A stretch of DNA of 55,645 nucleotides, taken from IMG/VR virus record IMGVR_UViG_3300044647_002519, positions 1-55,645 of that record. The stretch is one strand, 5' to 3'. The translations under genes were made by a program, and so were the position numbers. Under the pieces are notes generated by a model. That model was given only the letters and a program-made list of their open reading frames with translations. It had not been told where the DNA came from and did not search any database. This document shows, piece after piece, positions 18,988-28,869 of this stretch (its first letter is position 1; each line of letters begins with the position of its first letter). The stretch comes from a virus.

Positions 18988-21267
18988 CTACAATAAAGAC
19001 ATAATATAATTTGGCACAGATTTACCGGTTTCTTTTGCCTTTTTATAATAGTGTCTATTTAATTTATCATAAGTATTTTTCAAATCTTTTTCTTCTTCTG
19101 GTTTATAATCACCCATAATATAGCTTTTATATTTATCCAATATATCTGTTCCAACCTGCTGACCACCTTTTTGATATTGAGGTGTTTCTTGTAATGCTTT
19201 TACGCTCATTGCCGCTGGTACAGCATATGGAGCTAGACTCAACATTTTATTTAATCCTTTAGAAATTAATTCATAATTATTTTCTGTGGGTTTCATTATA
19301 TTAAACAGTCTTAAAAAATTACCTATACCTTCTTTGTCAAACCTAGAATCTAAAAAAGTATTCTCAACCATTTCTGGAGTAATATCTATGTATGAAGTTT
19401 TTGGAATAGTTCCTTGATCCATCATATATTGTTGAACTTCCGCAAGAAAAGCGGATTTTTCTTTTCCTTGTGATCCTGAATCAAAATAGTTTGTTGCACC
19501 TTTTTTGTCAGACATATATTCAAATAATCTATGTGGTTCTGGTGTTTCTCTTACTGATTTAACTGTATTCCAATCAACTTTTTGGGGTGTTTTTCTTAAC
19601 TCTAAACCACTTAATATATCGTCTATATCTGAAGTAGGTTTTAAAGCTTTAGCGTGTGCTGCAGCTGCTTTTTTGGGACTAAACAAATATTTAAAATAAT
19701 CATAATGATCACGATTAAACTTATTCATTCTTGCTTGCTGCACAGCATCCTGTACACCATGTTCTATCTCATGTCTAGTAACATTTCTAACTTCAGGTAA
19801 TTCTGGATGTAATGCAATTCTATTAAGCCAATATTCGCCTAATGTTTCTTTATTTGCAATTATTTTTAAATTATCAAAAACTTTAGTATCTGTAATCCCC
19901 AATTCTTTTAATCTTTTTTTTCCTTCTGGTGTACCAATTCTTATTCTAAAATTTTCTAAAACTTCAGAAGCTTGTGGATTGTTTAATTCAGGTAAACTTA
20001 AATATCTCATTTGTTTAATGACCCAATCAGGAAGCGGTTTTTTTTTAAAAAATATATTTCCAACACTTTCACTAGATGCAGGTTTAGGAATTTCTTTATA
20101 ACCTCTTAACCAATGTGGGAAACTTTCATATACAGAAATGTTTTCTCCAGGTATATTTGACATAGTAGCACCTGTGTTTGGGTCAATGACCCTGTGTGCG
20201 TAGTGTCTGCCTCTTATACGTTGTCCGGTAACGGGGTTTATTTCACCTCTTTTAAAGGTGGGCAAGCCTGTTTCAAAAACAACACCTCCATTATCTGGCA
20301 AATATCTTAAATCTGCAAACCCTTTTTGAAAAGAAGGAAACCCTGTAGGACGAGCCCCCATCATTCTTTCTTCTAAACTGGCACCTACAGGCATATCAGG
20401 TGTATTAGACCTAAGTATTCCACTTTCAACAAAGTCATCGTAAGCATCCATGCCCGCAACTCTGTATGATTTATCAGCATTTCTCAACTTTGAGTATCCA
20501 GGAAAAGTTCCTTCAGGAATTAAGTTGTAAACATTTCTTAAAGGAGTTTTTGTTGTCAAAAACTGACCAGTACCTGCCAGAGGATTTGCCAGGTTGTTTA
20601 CAAACTGTCCAGCACTCTTTGTGCCAAGTCCTGCTAATGCTCCTATTGTTAAAGGGATTGCAACATCTAGTGCTGCGGCACCATAGTTACCTTGCTTTAC
20701 ATTAAGCGGGATTCTCCCTAAACCAGATGCCATATCTCCCACCATTTTTAAGGGGTTTAGATAGTCATCAATAAAACTATCAGGGTCATTTGGAAAGAAT
20801 CTGAGTTTATCACCGGTAGCACCAGTTTCTTGAGCTAAGTTTTCTGGTGTCAAACGTTCTCTAAAAGATCTTGAAGCTGCTGCTTGACTAGCTTGTATTG
20901 CCTGTTTTCTTCTAGCCAACTCCTGAGCATCACGTATTGCTTTAAGTCTTTCAGCAGCTTGCACAGTCATTGTTGGTGTATAGTTTGCACCTGTAGATTC
21001 AGCAGCAGGTGTGTAATACTGTTGAAATGTTAATCCTCCACGTTGCATCATAGGTGTTTCTACAACGTAATCGCCTGGAAAGAAATACTCTCCCCCAGGC
21101 ATCATAAACATTTCATTACCCAAGTTATCAACACCCCTCACAGGAAAGTCAACATCTTGCATTGTAATTCTACCAGAAGGAATAACATTTAATGGCCGGT
21201 TAACATCCGGACTATTACGTTTATAACCAGTATCAGATAAAAAATTTAAAAGTGAATTTTTTTTCAT
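18988..21267 (-). CDS. Internal virion protein with HExxH zincin-like motif, 759 aa
   Basis: The N-terminus carries EMFMMPGGEYFFPGDYVVE (residues 52-70) and MQRGG (74-78), a pattern I associate with internal proteins of crAss-like phages. Residues about 196-220 form a hydrophobic Ala/Gly/Leu segment. At residues 499-503 the sequence RNVTRHEIEHGVQDAV contains HEIEH, the two-histidine plus glutamate core of zinc metallopeptidases. A later segment, KSAFLAEVQQYM (605-615, E610), is a plausible third-ligand helix. A Lys/Ala-rich insertion separates them. YQKGG occurs at 698-702. The gene starts at the last base of the preceding 1814-aa gene's stop region (1-nt overlap), so it is translationally linked to the muzzle-type protein. 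A virion-borne peptidase acting on cell-wall peptides or on cargo proteins is inferred; it has no assigned substrate. Confidence 0.68.
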   Translation of the reverse strand: MKKNSLLNFLSDTGYKRNSPDVNRPLNVIPSGRITMQDVDFPVRGVDNLGNEMFMMPGGEYFFPGDYVVETPMMQRGGLTFQQYYTPAAESTGANYTPTMTVQAAERLKAIRDAQELARRKQAIQASQAAASRSFRERLTPENLAQETGATGDKLRFFPNDPDSFIDDYLNPLKMVGDMASGLGRIPLNVKQGNYGAAALDVAIPLTIGALAGLGTKSAGQFVNNLANPLAGTGQFLTTKTPLRNVYNLIPEGTFPGYSKLRNADKSYRVAGMDAYDDFVESGILRSNTPDMPVGASLEERMMGARPTGFPSFQKGFADLRYLPDNGGVVFETGLPTFKRGEINPVTGQRIRGRHYAHRVIDPNTGATMSNIPGENISVYESFPHWLRGYKEIPKPASSESVGNIFFKKKPLPDWVIKQMRYLSLPELNNPQASEVLENFRIRIGTPEGKKRLKELGITDTKVFDNLKIIANKETLGEYWLNRIALHPELPEVRNVTRHEIEHGVQDAVQQARMNKFNRDHYDYFKYLFSPKKAAAAHAKALKPTSDIDDILSGLELRKTPQKVDWNTVKSVRETPEPHRLFEYMSDKKGATNYFDSGSQGKEKSAFLAEVQQYMMDQGTIPKTSYIDITPEMVENTFLDSRFDKEGIGNFLRLFNIMKPTENNYELISKGLNKMLSLAPYAVPAAMSVKALQETPQYQKGGQQVGTDILDKYKSYIMGDYKPEEEKDLKNTYDKLNRHYYKKAKETGKSVPNYIMSLL

Positions 21268-24200
21268 TACCTAGGCGAATTTAAAAATTTAGTATTAAAT
21301 ACCTTCAATAGCATTTTTCTATTACCCGAAACATTTTTTCTTAAAAATATTTTATTGTAGTAATGTCTAAATTTCTTTCTTTGATCTGCAGACTTTTGAT
21401 AATCTAAATTAGCCGCATTTAATTCTTTAATATAACCATTTAATTTTGTAATAAAGATTGGCTCCTCAGCATTTGTAAATTCACCACGATCCTTAGTTAT
21501 GTCCCAAAATTGATTAAATCTATACTTCTGCTCTTCTTTAGTATAAAGTATTTTTATATCATTTGGTCCAATTAAAGGATAGTTTAAATTTAAATAAGGA
21601 TTTTCTTTAGCATTAAGTTCAAGTTTTAACAAACCAGAAACTTGCTCTGTATTATAAATAATTGCTTCATCAAAATTAAAATCTAAATCATGCCACCTGT
21701 CATCACCACATCCATTGTGTAAGTCACCTTTATATACATAGGATTCTAATTGATATTCAACATTTCTTAATGTTGTAACCGTTTGCCCTGTAGTTTCTGT
21801 AAACTCAATTTCCCAAGGATAGTTTACATTATAGTAATTAGAATAAAGATCACAACGATAATTATGCCTCCAAATAGTACCACCTGTTAAACTTGGAACA
21901 ACACTATCTAAAGTAAAGTAATTACATATTAAAGGATTACTATTTACATAATTTGGATCTCCATTAGGGCCAGTTAAATATAGATTATCACACTCACCGG
22001 TAGTAGTAGTTGTTGCCCAAGAAACAGGAGATGGTGGACAATTGCAAGTGACTTTTCTGCAAATTGGTTTTTTCCCTTCTAAAGATGAACATAAACCATT
22101 TGGCATAGTATATCTAATAGGAGTTGAACTTGTATTAGGATAAACTATCGTGTAACCAGTTGGGCAACTGCAATTATTTCCAACTATAGTTGCTGGCAAT
22201 TCTTGAACAGAAACTATAGCCGGAGAAGATTGATTAATAATCTTTTCACAACTGTTTGTAGAAATATTATATGTGTAACCTGGTGGGCAATATGGTTGTT
22301 TTAATGTAGTTGTTTTTGTGGTTAAAAAATGATTAGTACTTGGAATTGATAACTCAGGAAACCAATCATGAAAAGAAACCCAGGCTTTAGATTTAGGACT
22401 AAAAGAAATAGTCCAAGAAACATCATCAAAAAACTGAGGATCACCCACTGAAACACTCAATGATATACCAGATTCATATGTGTAACTAAATAAATTAGTC
22501 AATGGATTAAATGTCATATTTTCTCTAAACTCAGACTTTACACTATAGTCTTTCTTAGAGAAATAAACAATATCATAATTGATATCATATACAGACTGAC
22601 AACCAATTCCAATCACTGGATTATCATATAATACTGTGTCTTCAATTTCAGGGAATTGACTCTTAAGAATTGAAGGTAAGTATTTAGAAAGCCAAGTAAT
22701 CATTCCATAGTTTGAAATATCAACTAAAGAATTTTGATACATGAATATCTTACCTTGTTCCTGTGAAATGTAAAATAAACCATAAGGTGTATTAACAACA
22801 GATCTTGCATTTTCACAAGAACCATATTCATTTGACAAATCCGAATTGGTTATATTTTGCAAAGGTTGTGAAAATAAACCTCCATCACCAATTACAAGTT
22901 TTACACCTAAATCTGTTTGTAATGCATCAACACCTTGAAACAACTGGGGTGACTTATACGGGAAGAATATAATAGCGCCGGTTTGATTAATTGGTTTTAT
23001 TGTAGTTATTTGGCTAAAGTCTTTATAATTATTTGGTAAAAAAACTCGCCAAAAATCTTTCTTAATTTCATTTTGAGCTTGCAATGAATATATCAATCGG
23101 CTAGGGTAATAACTAAAACACTTTTCAGCAACTTCAGGATTATAATCCCTAGATTGTATTTCTCCAAAAGATGTTAAATTAGTTATGAATCTGCTAGCAC
23201 TTAAAGAATAATCATACTTGAAAACATTATCCTTTTTTATAATAGATGCGTCAAATAAATCATCAACATCATTATAACTATATGAATCATAATGCCTACC
23301 AGAGGGTATTTCTTCCCAATCTCTTTGAGCAAGATTAATTTCGGATTCAACAAAAAAATCTAAAATTCCATTACAATGAGTGTACATATATGCATACCTC
23401 ATTGCAAAAGCCGGATTAGGATCTCCGTTCAAAAAAAAGTTTATTAATCCGCCACAACTATTACTACCTCTATCTAAATAAAAAAGATCATTCGGTAAAG
23501 TAACATTCTGTGAATTAGCAAGACCTAACGTAGCAATTTCATTTGCTAAGTTCATGGTGTCAAACTTTTGAGAATTTATCCAAAATCTAGGATAAGGTAT
23601 GTTAACACGTTTTAGATAATCATATGTATATTCATCAGGTTGACCAAATAAGAAATCTGAAAAAATAGGCATGATAACTTTTTCAGTGTAGCGTCCAACA
23701 TAAGTGTCACCGGCAAATATTTCGTCAGTTGAAAATTTATCTGATGATGTATTAGTCAAATAAATACAACCACGCATAACGGATTGTTTAATTCCTTCTA
23801 ATTGACCATATTGATTTTGGAAATTAAATTTTAAAGCGCCGTATCTCATTGAAACATCAGATACTCTATTTACTTCAGGCGCTTTTAAATAAAAATCAGT
23901 TTCTGTAACCCTACCGTTGTTTTCTTCACCACCTATAACAAACCTGGATCTGTCTGTAATAAGGGGAGTATTGAATTCATTTTTGATAGATATAGCAACC
24001 GTTTTTGGCCTATACAAGTTATTAATCTTATACATACCATCAAAAAGTTGAAATGAAGAACCTATATAATTTTGATCAAGAATTTCATCCCGATATCTCT
24101 CACCATTACTAGTTGGTTGAAACTTAAAAATATCAGCATGTGAATTATATTTATAGGCAAAGTCAGATGGCTTAACAAAATTGTAAAGAACATCAATTAT

Positions 24201-26711
24201 TTTCTGAGCACCCTCTGCAATTTTTTGTCTACTTGTTATCCAACCAAGGGCAAGTTGAAGTGAATTAGGTATGCCACCAGCTTCATCCTTTATCTCAAAT
24301 TCTTTATCCATGCTGCCACCAACCATCATTGGAATAGTTCCTATTTGAGCTTGAATACCAGCCTGAGTTGCATTAAGCAGACTTCTACCATTGTTCCCGC
24401 CAAGCAACGGGAGAGCAATAGTAAGAGCCGGGCCATCATCTGCGACTAACCCTAACAAATAAGTGTTTGCTTGAGTGGCTATTGCTGCAGCTTGAGCTCC
24501 TTTATTGGGTAAATAATTTACACCAGGAGTGCTACCAGCAGGACCAGAAAAAGTAAAACCTTCAGCACTACTATCAGCATACCCATAATTTATTTTTGTC
24601 TTTCTAAATCCATTAATTGCATTAACTGCATAACCAATACCTAAAATTCCAGCAAGAACTGCAGCAACGTTCCTCAACAATTTAAACTGAGGGTGTTTTT
24701 CAGACTTAACAAAAGTACCTTGCGCTATACCACTTAGATCACCATATAAACGAGCTTCACTTGCATTTAAGTAAAGATCTTTAAACATTAATTCCGGAGA
24801 ATGAAATGTAAAAACATTTTTTGTAAAACCCTTTAATGGTTGGTAATTATTAATTGAATCAGTTAAAGAATCACAACCGTCTGTTCTTTTCGCAGGAGCT
24901 TGCCCATTAGTTCCATCATGAAAGTAAATATCAGATCTTAAATCATTATATGGATAGTTTGGATAAAGACCTTGTAGATTACCGGTACTATTAGGAATAG
25001 TGTACTTGCGCATGTTTCTAAATACACCCTTTGCTAAAATAGATTTAGCCCCTTCTCTAGAACCTCTTAAAATTTCATAACCTATAATATTAGGAATATA
25101 TGTACCATCATTAAATTTAGGACGTTCAATATCTGAAAACTTAACTCCCAAAATTCTTATTGAATCAGTGGTGTCATCATATAATCTTAAAACCGGACTT
25201 CTTTCTTCCGTGGGCATTTTGTGATGCCTAATTGGTTTACCGCACAAATCAAATTGTGTATTTGTTGTACCACCAATGTTTACACCTGATGAACTAACAT
25301 ATGTGGAATTCCAGATCTCAGGATTTGTGGATGGGTATCTTTCAGTTGATTGCCAATAGCCCATTTCACCAGAACCAATAATTCTTCCACCATCAGGTAA
25401 GTTAGTTGCAGCAACTGTTAGAACTGTAGATGTGTCGTAAATTTCAAAGTTATAGTTTGGTCCCTTAATAGAATTTATAGAACTAACCTGAGCTGTTTCA
25501 TTAATAACTTCATTATACTGATTTGTACCATTTACTTTTGGATACCTACCTGGAATATGATAAGACTTACTTTTTTCACCGGTATTGTAAATCCATCTTA
25601 TAAAAAATGAATATACTTCATCACGCATAAATGAAGTTTTATTACCGCTATTGTAATAATAATCAGCAGGATATTCAGCAACAACCCAGTTAGCTTTAAT
25701 TTTATTTGCTAAAGGTTGATAATTAAAATCAAATTGTTCTGTAGGACCTTTCCGTATTAAATAGTCATTTACAACATACATTGCATCTGACTTTTCATAT
25801 GCAGGCTTTCTAATAAAAAGTGAAGATAAAGGAACAGACTCTAAAGCTGGGTCAATAAAGTCAATTGTAACCTTAGATTGCTGAGTACTGTATTTCCCAA
25901 CTTTTTTTGCTACAAACTGTTGCTGATTGTTTGACAAAATTACAAGTTGGTAATTATCAAAATTTTGATCTAAATTTTTTAACTCAATACTTAAAGAACC
26001 AGAATTTGAATTATGATCAAATAAACTCTGAATGTTTGAAATTCCAATATAATCTGTAACAACAACATCATTATCCATGTACGCAATAAACGCTTGGTAC
26101 ATACCATTTCTAAGTAGTCCTCCATCAGTTGCTTTAGTTAGCGTTAAACATGGAGTGTTTAGTAAAGGAGCCAGTCTTAATTTTTCACAATCTAAAACTG
26201 TAGTATCTTCATAAATCTTACAAGTATCCCCGGGTATTGAAACATCTCTTTTAACCCAAGGAATATTATCAACATTTAGTGTTCTAGATGGATTATTGGA
26301 ATCATCAAAATAAATTTGCCAAGTGCAATCAAAATTTTCTTTTGCAGCTCCTGTTATTAAATACTTCCGGTTAAAGTTTAAACACGGTGCATTTACAATA
26401 GTAGTATAAGCACAAGTACTCTCATCATAAAAACCAATTTCTGAAGAAATGTCATCAGTTGAAAAAACATACCACTGGTCAGCTCTTTTGTGAATAAAAC
26501 CAATAATAGTATAGGGAACTACACCACAAGCTAAAGTTGCAGGTTCATTACCTATAGTTCCAAAGTCGCCATCAATAGAATTTAAAATTACATTTCTAGC
26601 ATGCGACCAATTACTATTTGGTTCAAAAGATCCGCTTATATCCTTAAGCATGCCTTTTGTAAAGGCGTTAGTATAAGCACCGGATGAATTTGTAGACTGT
26701 TGTTTTGCCAT
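21267..26711 (-). CDS. Muzzle / tail-stabilisation-like giant tail protein, 1814 aa
   Basis: The N-terminus (AYTNAFTKGMLKDISGSF, then NSIDGDFGTIGNEPA and a beta-rich GFIHKRADQWYVFSTDD) is the pattern of the large crAss-like tail protein that closes the tail end (called muzzle in the crAss001 structure; earlier compared with P22 gp10 tail stabilisation protein). The body is beta-rich with aromatic and Asn-rich strands. Residues about 720-740 (NVAAVLAGILGIGYAVNAIN) form a hydrophobic helix. Residues about 1473-1605 are a Cys-rich insertion with two CPxGYT units, unlike the rest. A conserved-looking Asp/Trp-rich part and a basic C-terminus follow. It lies 3 nt after the 295-aa ring protein gene, matching the expected assembly order from connector rings to tail tip. 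Length is at the upper end of what I would expect for this family. Confidence 0.8.
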   Translation of the reverse strand: MAKQQSTNSSGAYTNAFTKGMLKDISGSFEPNSNWSHARNVILNSIDGDFGTIGNEPATLACGVVPYTIIGFIHKRADQWYVFSTDDISSEIGFYDESTCAYTTIVNAPCLNFNRKYLITGAAKENFDCTWQIYFDDSNNPSRTLNVDNIPWVKRDVSIPGDTCKIYEDTTVLDCEKLRLAPLLNTPCLTLTKATDGGLLRNGMYQAFIAYMDNDVVVTDYIGISNIQSLFDHNSNSGSLSIELKNLDQNFDNYQLVILSNNQQQFVAKKVGKYSTQQSKVTIDFIDPALESVPLSSLFIRKPAYEKSDAMYVVNDYLIRKGPTEQFDFNYQPLANKIKANWVVAEYPADYYYNSGNKTSFMRDEVYSFFIRWIYNTGEKSKSYHIPGRYPKVNGTNQYNEVINETAQVSSINSIKGPNYNFEIYDTSTVLTVAATNLPDGGRIIGSGEMGYWQSTERYPSTNPEIWNSTYVSSSGVNIGGTTNTQFDLCGKPIRHHKMPTEERSPVLRLYDDTTDSIRILGVKFSDIERPKFNDGTYIPNIIGYEILRGSREGAKSILAKGVFRNMRKYTIPNSTGNLQGLYPNYPYNDLRSDIYFHDGTNGQAPAKRTDGCDSLTDSINNYQPLKGFTKNVFTFHSPELMFKDLYLNASEARLYGDLSGIAQGTFVKSEKHPQFKLLRNVAAVLAGILGIGYAVNAINGFRKTKINYGYADSSAEGFTFSGPAGSTPGVNYLPNKGAQAAAIATQANTYLLGLVADDGPALTIALPLLGGNNGRSLLNATQAGIQAQIGTIPMMVGGSMDKEFEIKDEAGGIPNSLQLALGWITSRQKIAEGAQKIIDVLYNFVKPSDFAYKYNSHADIFKFQPTSNGERYRDEILDQNYIGSSFQLFDGMYKINNLYRPKTVAISIKNEFNTPLITDRSRFVIGGEENNGRVTETDFYLKAPEVNRVSDVSMRYGALKFNFQNQYGQLEGIKQSVMRGCIYLTNTSSDKFSTDEIFAGDTYVGRYTEKVIMPIFSDFLFGQPDEYTYDYLKRVNIPYPRFWINSQKFDTMNLANEIATLGLANSQNVTLPNDLFYLDRGSNSCGGLINFFLNGDPNPAFAMRYAYMYTHCNGILDFFVESEINLAQRDWEEIPSGRHYDSYSYNDVDDLFDASIIKKDNVFKYDYSLSASRFITNLTSFGEIQSRDYNPEVAEKCFSYYPSRLIYSLQAQNEIKKDFWRVFLPNNYKDFSQITTIKPINQTGAIIFFPYKSPQLFQGVDALQTDLGVKLVIGDGGLFSQPLQNITNSDLSNEYGSCENARSVVNTPYGLFYISQEQGKIFMYQNSLVDISNYGMITWLSKYLPSILKSQFPEIEDTVLYDNPVIGIGCQSVYDINYDIVYFSKKDYSVKSEFRENMTFNPLTNLFSYTYESGISLSVSVGDPQFFDDVSWTISFSPKSKAWVSFHDWFPELSIPSTNHFLTTKTTTLKQPYCPPGYTYNISTNSCEKIINQSSPAIVSVQELPATIVGNNCSCPTGYTIVYPNTSSTPIRYTMPNGLCSSLEGKKPICRKVTCNCPPSPVSWATTTTTGECDNLYLTGPNGDPNYVNSNPLICNYFTLDSVVPSLTGGTIWRHNYRCDLYSNYYNVNYPWEIEFTETTGQTVTTLRNVEYQLESYVYKGDLHNGCGDDRWHDLDFNFDEAIIYNTEQVSGLLKLELNAKENPYLNLNYPLIGPNDIKILYTKEEQKYRFNQFWDITKDRGEFTNAEEPIFITKLNGYIKELNAANLDYQKSADQRKKFRHYYNKIFLRKNVSGNRKMLLKVFNTKFLNSPR

Positions 26712-26714
26712 TTC

Positions 26715-27602
26715 TTAGTTTCTTACAGGATAACTCCTAAACATATTATAATATTTGTGATATTGAGCTTTTCTATTCAACATCCAAACTTCTTGTAGTT
26801 CTTTAAAATTAGGTGTGTTAACAAAACTAAGTGCATTATTTCTAGAAGCCCTAAGTCTCTGGTCAATGAGTGTAAGTTGATTAGTTACATTCTCACCTGC
26901 AAAAATCATATTTTCAACTATTCTTTGCTTTAAAGCATATTCATAATATTCATTGCAATATGGATGATCTAAAACTAAAAGATTACCATCGTAATCTTCC
27001 ATACTACTTTGATAATTTAAATAAACTTTTCCTGTTTCAAAAGTAGTTAAAATAAAACCGTCTTTTATTTCAGCAATATCATGTGCTTGTTCATTAACAT
27101 TAGGGCAATCACATGTGTATTTATTTACAGTTTTTATTCTAAGTGGCGTAAAACTTGTAAATACTCTATAACTGTCAGGAGCTTTAAGTTTCTGAACTAA
27201 CTGATATTCATTTTTATCTTGACAAGTTTTAATGACGCAAACATCAGTGCAAGTTGGATCATTACAAGGTCCAGATGTACCAGGTGAAGGAACATACGGA
27301 ACATCATTAAATGTTTGAACATGTGTGCCAGATGGAAGCCTATCAGCTATAGTATAAGTACCACATCTGAACGTATAGTTCAAATAAGCAAAATCATAAG
27401 GCAATCTTGATTTACCATGTTCTATATCTAAAACAACTTCTTTAGTTCTATTAATCCTAAGGCCAAGATCATAGTTTACTCTTGCTGCAACTTTAATTAA
27501 TTGCGCCGGATCAATAAAACCTTCAATATTGTAAGTTGCAAAGTCTACAATTACATCATTGTATAACTGATCAAATGTTTTATATTTATGTGAAATACTC
27601 AT
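26715..27602 (-). CDS. Tail ring / tubular protein, 295 aa
   Basis: The product begins SHKYKTFDQLYNDVIVDF with a helical segment, a central beta-rich part with an insertion containing several Cys (residues about 105-125 and 165-175), and a C-terminal helical region (NEYYEYALKQRIVENMIFAG, then TLIDQRLRASRNNAL) ending in aromatic residues. This is the layout of crAss-like tail ring proteins that sit between the portal and the muzzle. It overlaps the upstream 222-aa ring-like gene by 4 nt (ATGA) and is followed 3 nt later by the muzzle-type gene, so the three are probably co-translated and assemble as stacked rings. The exact ring number is not assigned. Confidence 0.68.
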   Translation of the reverse strand: MSISHKYKTFDQLYNDVIVDFATYNIEGFIDPAQLIKVAARVNYDLGLRINRTKEVVLDIEHGKSRLPYDFAYLNYTFRCGTYTIADRLPSGTHVQTFNDVPYVPSPGTSGPCNDPTCTDVCVIKTCQDKNEYQLVQKLKAPDSYRVFTSFTPLRIKTVNKYTCDCPNVNEQAHDIAEIKDGFILTTFETGKVYLNYQSSMEDYDGNLLVLDHPYCNEYYEYALKQRIVENMIFAGENVTNQLTLIDQRLRASRNNALSFVNTPNFKELQEVWMLNRKAQYHKYYNMFRSYPVRN

Positions 27603-28267
27603 GATCTGTGTATATTAATTTTATTATCAGCATTATCAGAAGGAATCTTTATTGTATTTGTCATAATATTCAAAACTTGAGCTTCAACCTCAGCCAATAA
27701 AAATTCTGGAATATTAATGTCTTGATCATAATGAGGAACGCACTTATTATCACACTGCCAATTAGATATATCAGAATCAAAAACAGCTTCAATTTTTACA
27801 GCATTCCATTCTAAATTTGGAAAATATAAATGGTGATCAATAAACCAAAAATACTTTGTCTTATTATACCTAAATGACGTTGTACCTTCCATTGATAAGT
27901 ATATACTAGGTTGAATTGGTTGCAACACTTGTGAACCATCAATTGAAGAAACACTCCTAATAAGTGGTCCCCAAAAACCCTCAATCATAGTAGGAAGTTC
28001 TTCCTTTGTCCTCATAAATGTACAGTCACTTTTAAGACCTGAACATTGGGCCTCAATCCGATCAACCTCTATTAGTTCAACATACGGAAGAGACTTCCAT
28101 ATTGAATTAAATTTCATTAGTTTGTTTGCGCTATCTTGCCGGCGCATTAAAACTTGAGAAAACTTTTGAACAAGACTATATATATATCTATCTGTAACAA
28201 ACGCATCTTGGTTATATGCTTTTGCCTGTCCTCTAATTCTAGATATTACTTCTGCTATAATTGCCAT
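27599..28267 (-). CDS. Tail ring / connector protein, 222 aa
   Basis: The product starts with a helix (AIIAEVISRIRGQAKAYNQD) and contains SLVQKFSQVLMRRQDSANKL followed by IWKSLPYVELIEVD. This combination is typical of ring proteins in crAss-like tail modules. The middle is beta-rich (FRYNKTKYFWFIDHHLYFP) and the C-terminal helix (FLLAEVEAQVLNIMTNTIKIPSDNADN) resembles the C-termini of phage head-tail and tail-tube adaptor proteins. It overlaps the next gene by 4 nt. A structural tail role is well supported by neighbours; which ring it forms is not. Confidence 0.68.
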   Translation of the reverse strand: MAIIAEVISRIRGQAKAYNQDAFVTDRYIYSLVQKFSQVLMRRQDSANKLMKFNSIWKSLPYVELIEVDRIEAQCSGLKSDCTFMRTKEELPTMIEGFWGPLIRSVSSIDGSQVLQPIQPSIYLSMEGTTSFRYNKTKYFWFIDHHLYFPNLEWNAVKIEAVFDSDISNWQCDNKCVPHYDQDINIPEFLLAEVEAQVLNIMTNTIKIPSDNADNKINIHRS

Positions 28268-28279
28268 AATTTATTAATT

Positions 28280-28819
28280 TTAAACTCCACCAAAAGACTT
28301 TAACATTTTAGGAGAGTACAAATGAGCCACCCTATACTTGTTTTTCATAAAAATATACTTAGTCCAATTGATTGGATATTCTTTTGAAAAAGCTCTTTTA
28401 AAATCCCTAACTGCTTCAAATTTCCATAATTCTCTATTTTTAAATTTATATTTGGTTGACCAATTCGTATAAAAGATTTTACCTAAATTGCCATCTGTAT
28501 CCCAATTTTTGTTTTGAATTACTTTGCCATATTGCTTTGACAAAGCATAGTTAGTGTTTACAGATTTGCTTGGACTACATGTACCTATAAATAAAAAACC
28601 CAATGATTCAGGTAACTCAACCCCATCTCTGTACTTAATAACGCCCTCCCACATTTTTCTGTTAAATATCTTAATTATACTCTTCAGTTTACTATTCTCT
28701 ATATTTTTGTACATAGGATGCTTAAGCTTAAATTCGTTTATTGTTTTTGCATTTAGAATTCCAAGCTTTTTATCTCTATATCTAGGGGCATTTAAGTCGG
28801 GGGCTTTAAACTCAGTCAT
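28280..28819 (-). CDS. Basic conserved phage protein of unknown function, 179 aa
   Basis: The product is strongly basic, with many Lys/Arg and aromatic residues, and no signal peptide or membrane segment. A central Gly/Phe-rich segment (ESLGFLFIGTCSPSKSVNTN) is followed by WDTDGNLGKIFYTNWSTKYKFKNRELWKFEA. The latter half suggests nucleic-acid contact, but I recognise no domain. It is the first gene of the unit leading to the ring and muzzle genes, with a promoter-like motif directly upstream and 12 nt between it and the next gene. It might be a packaged DNA-binding protein, a tail assembly factor or a regulator. Confidence 0.6.
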   Translation of the reverse strand: MTEFKAPDLNAPRYRDKKLGILNAKTINEFKLKHPMYKNIENSKLKSIIKIFNRKMWEGVIKYRDGVELPESLGFLFIGTCSPSKSVNTNYALSKQYGKVIQNKNWDTDGNLGKIFYTNWSTKYKFKNRELWKFEAVRDFKRAFSKEYPINWTKYIFMKNKYRVAHLYSPKMLKSFGGV

Positions 28820-28825
28820 AGTACA

Positions 28826-28846
28826 GTATCATTTATAATTTACAAA
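28826..28846 (-). promoter_or_regulatory. Candidate phage late promoter before the tail ring/muzzle unit
   Basis: The plus strand reads GTATCATTTATAATTTACAA, matching the repeated motif (TATAAT core with GTAT on the left and a terminal AC on the right). It lies 7-27 nt upstream of the ATG at 28819, in a 50-nt AT-rich spacer. The host-type TAnnTTTG element was not found at a suitable spacing. Confidence 0.4.
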
Positions 28847-28869
28847 AAATAAGTGATTTAAAAAAATAT

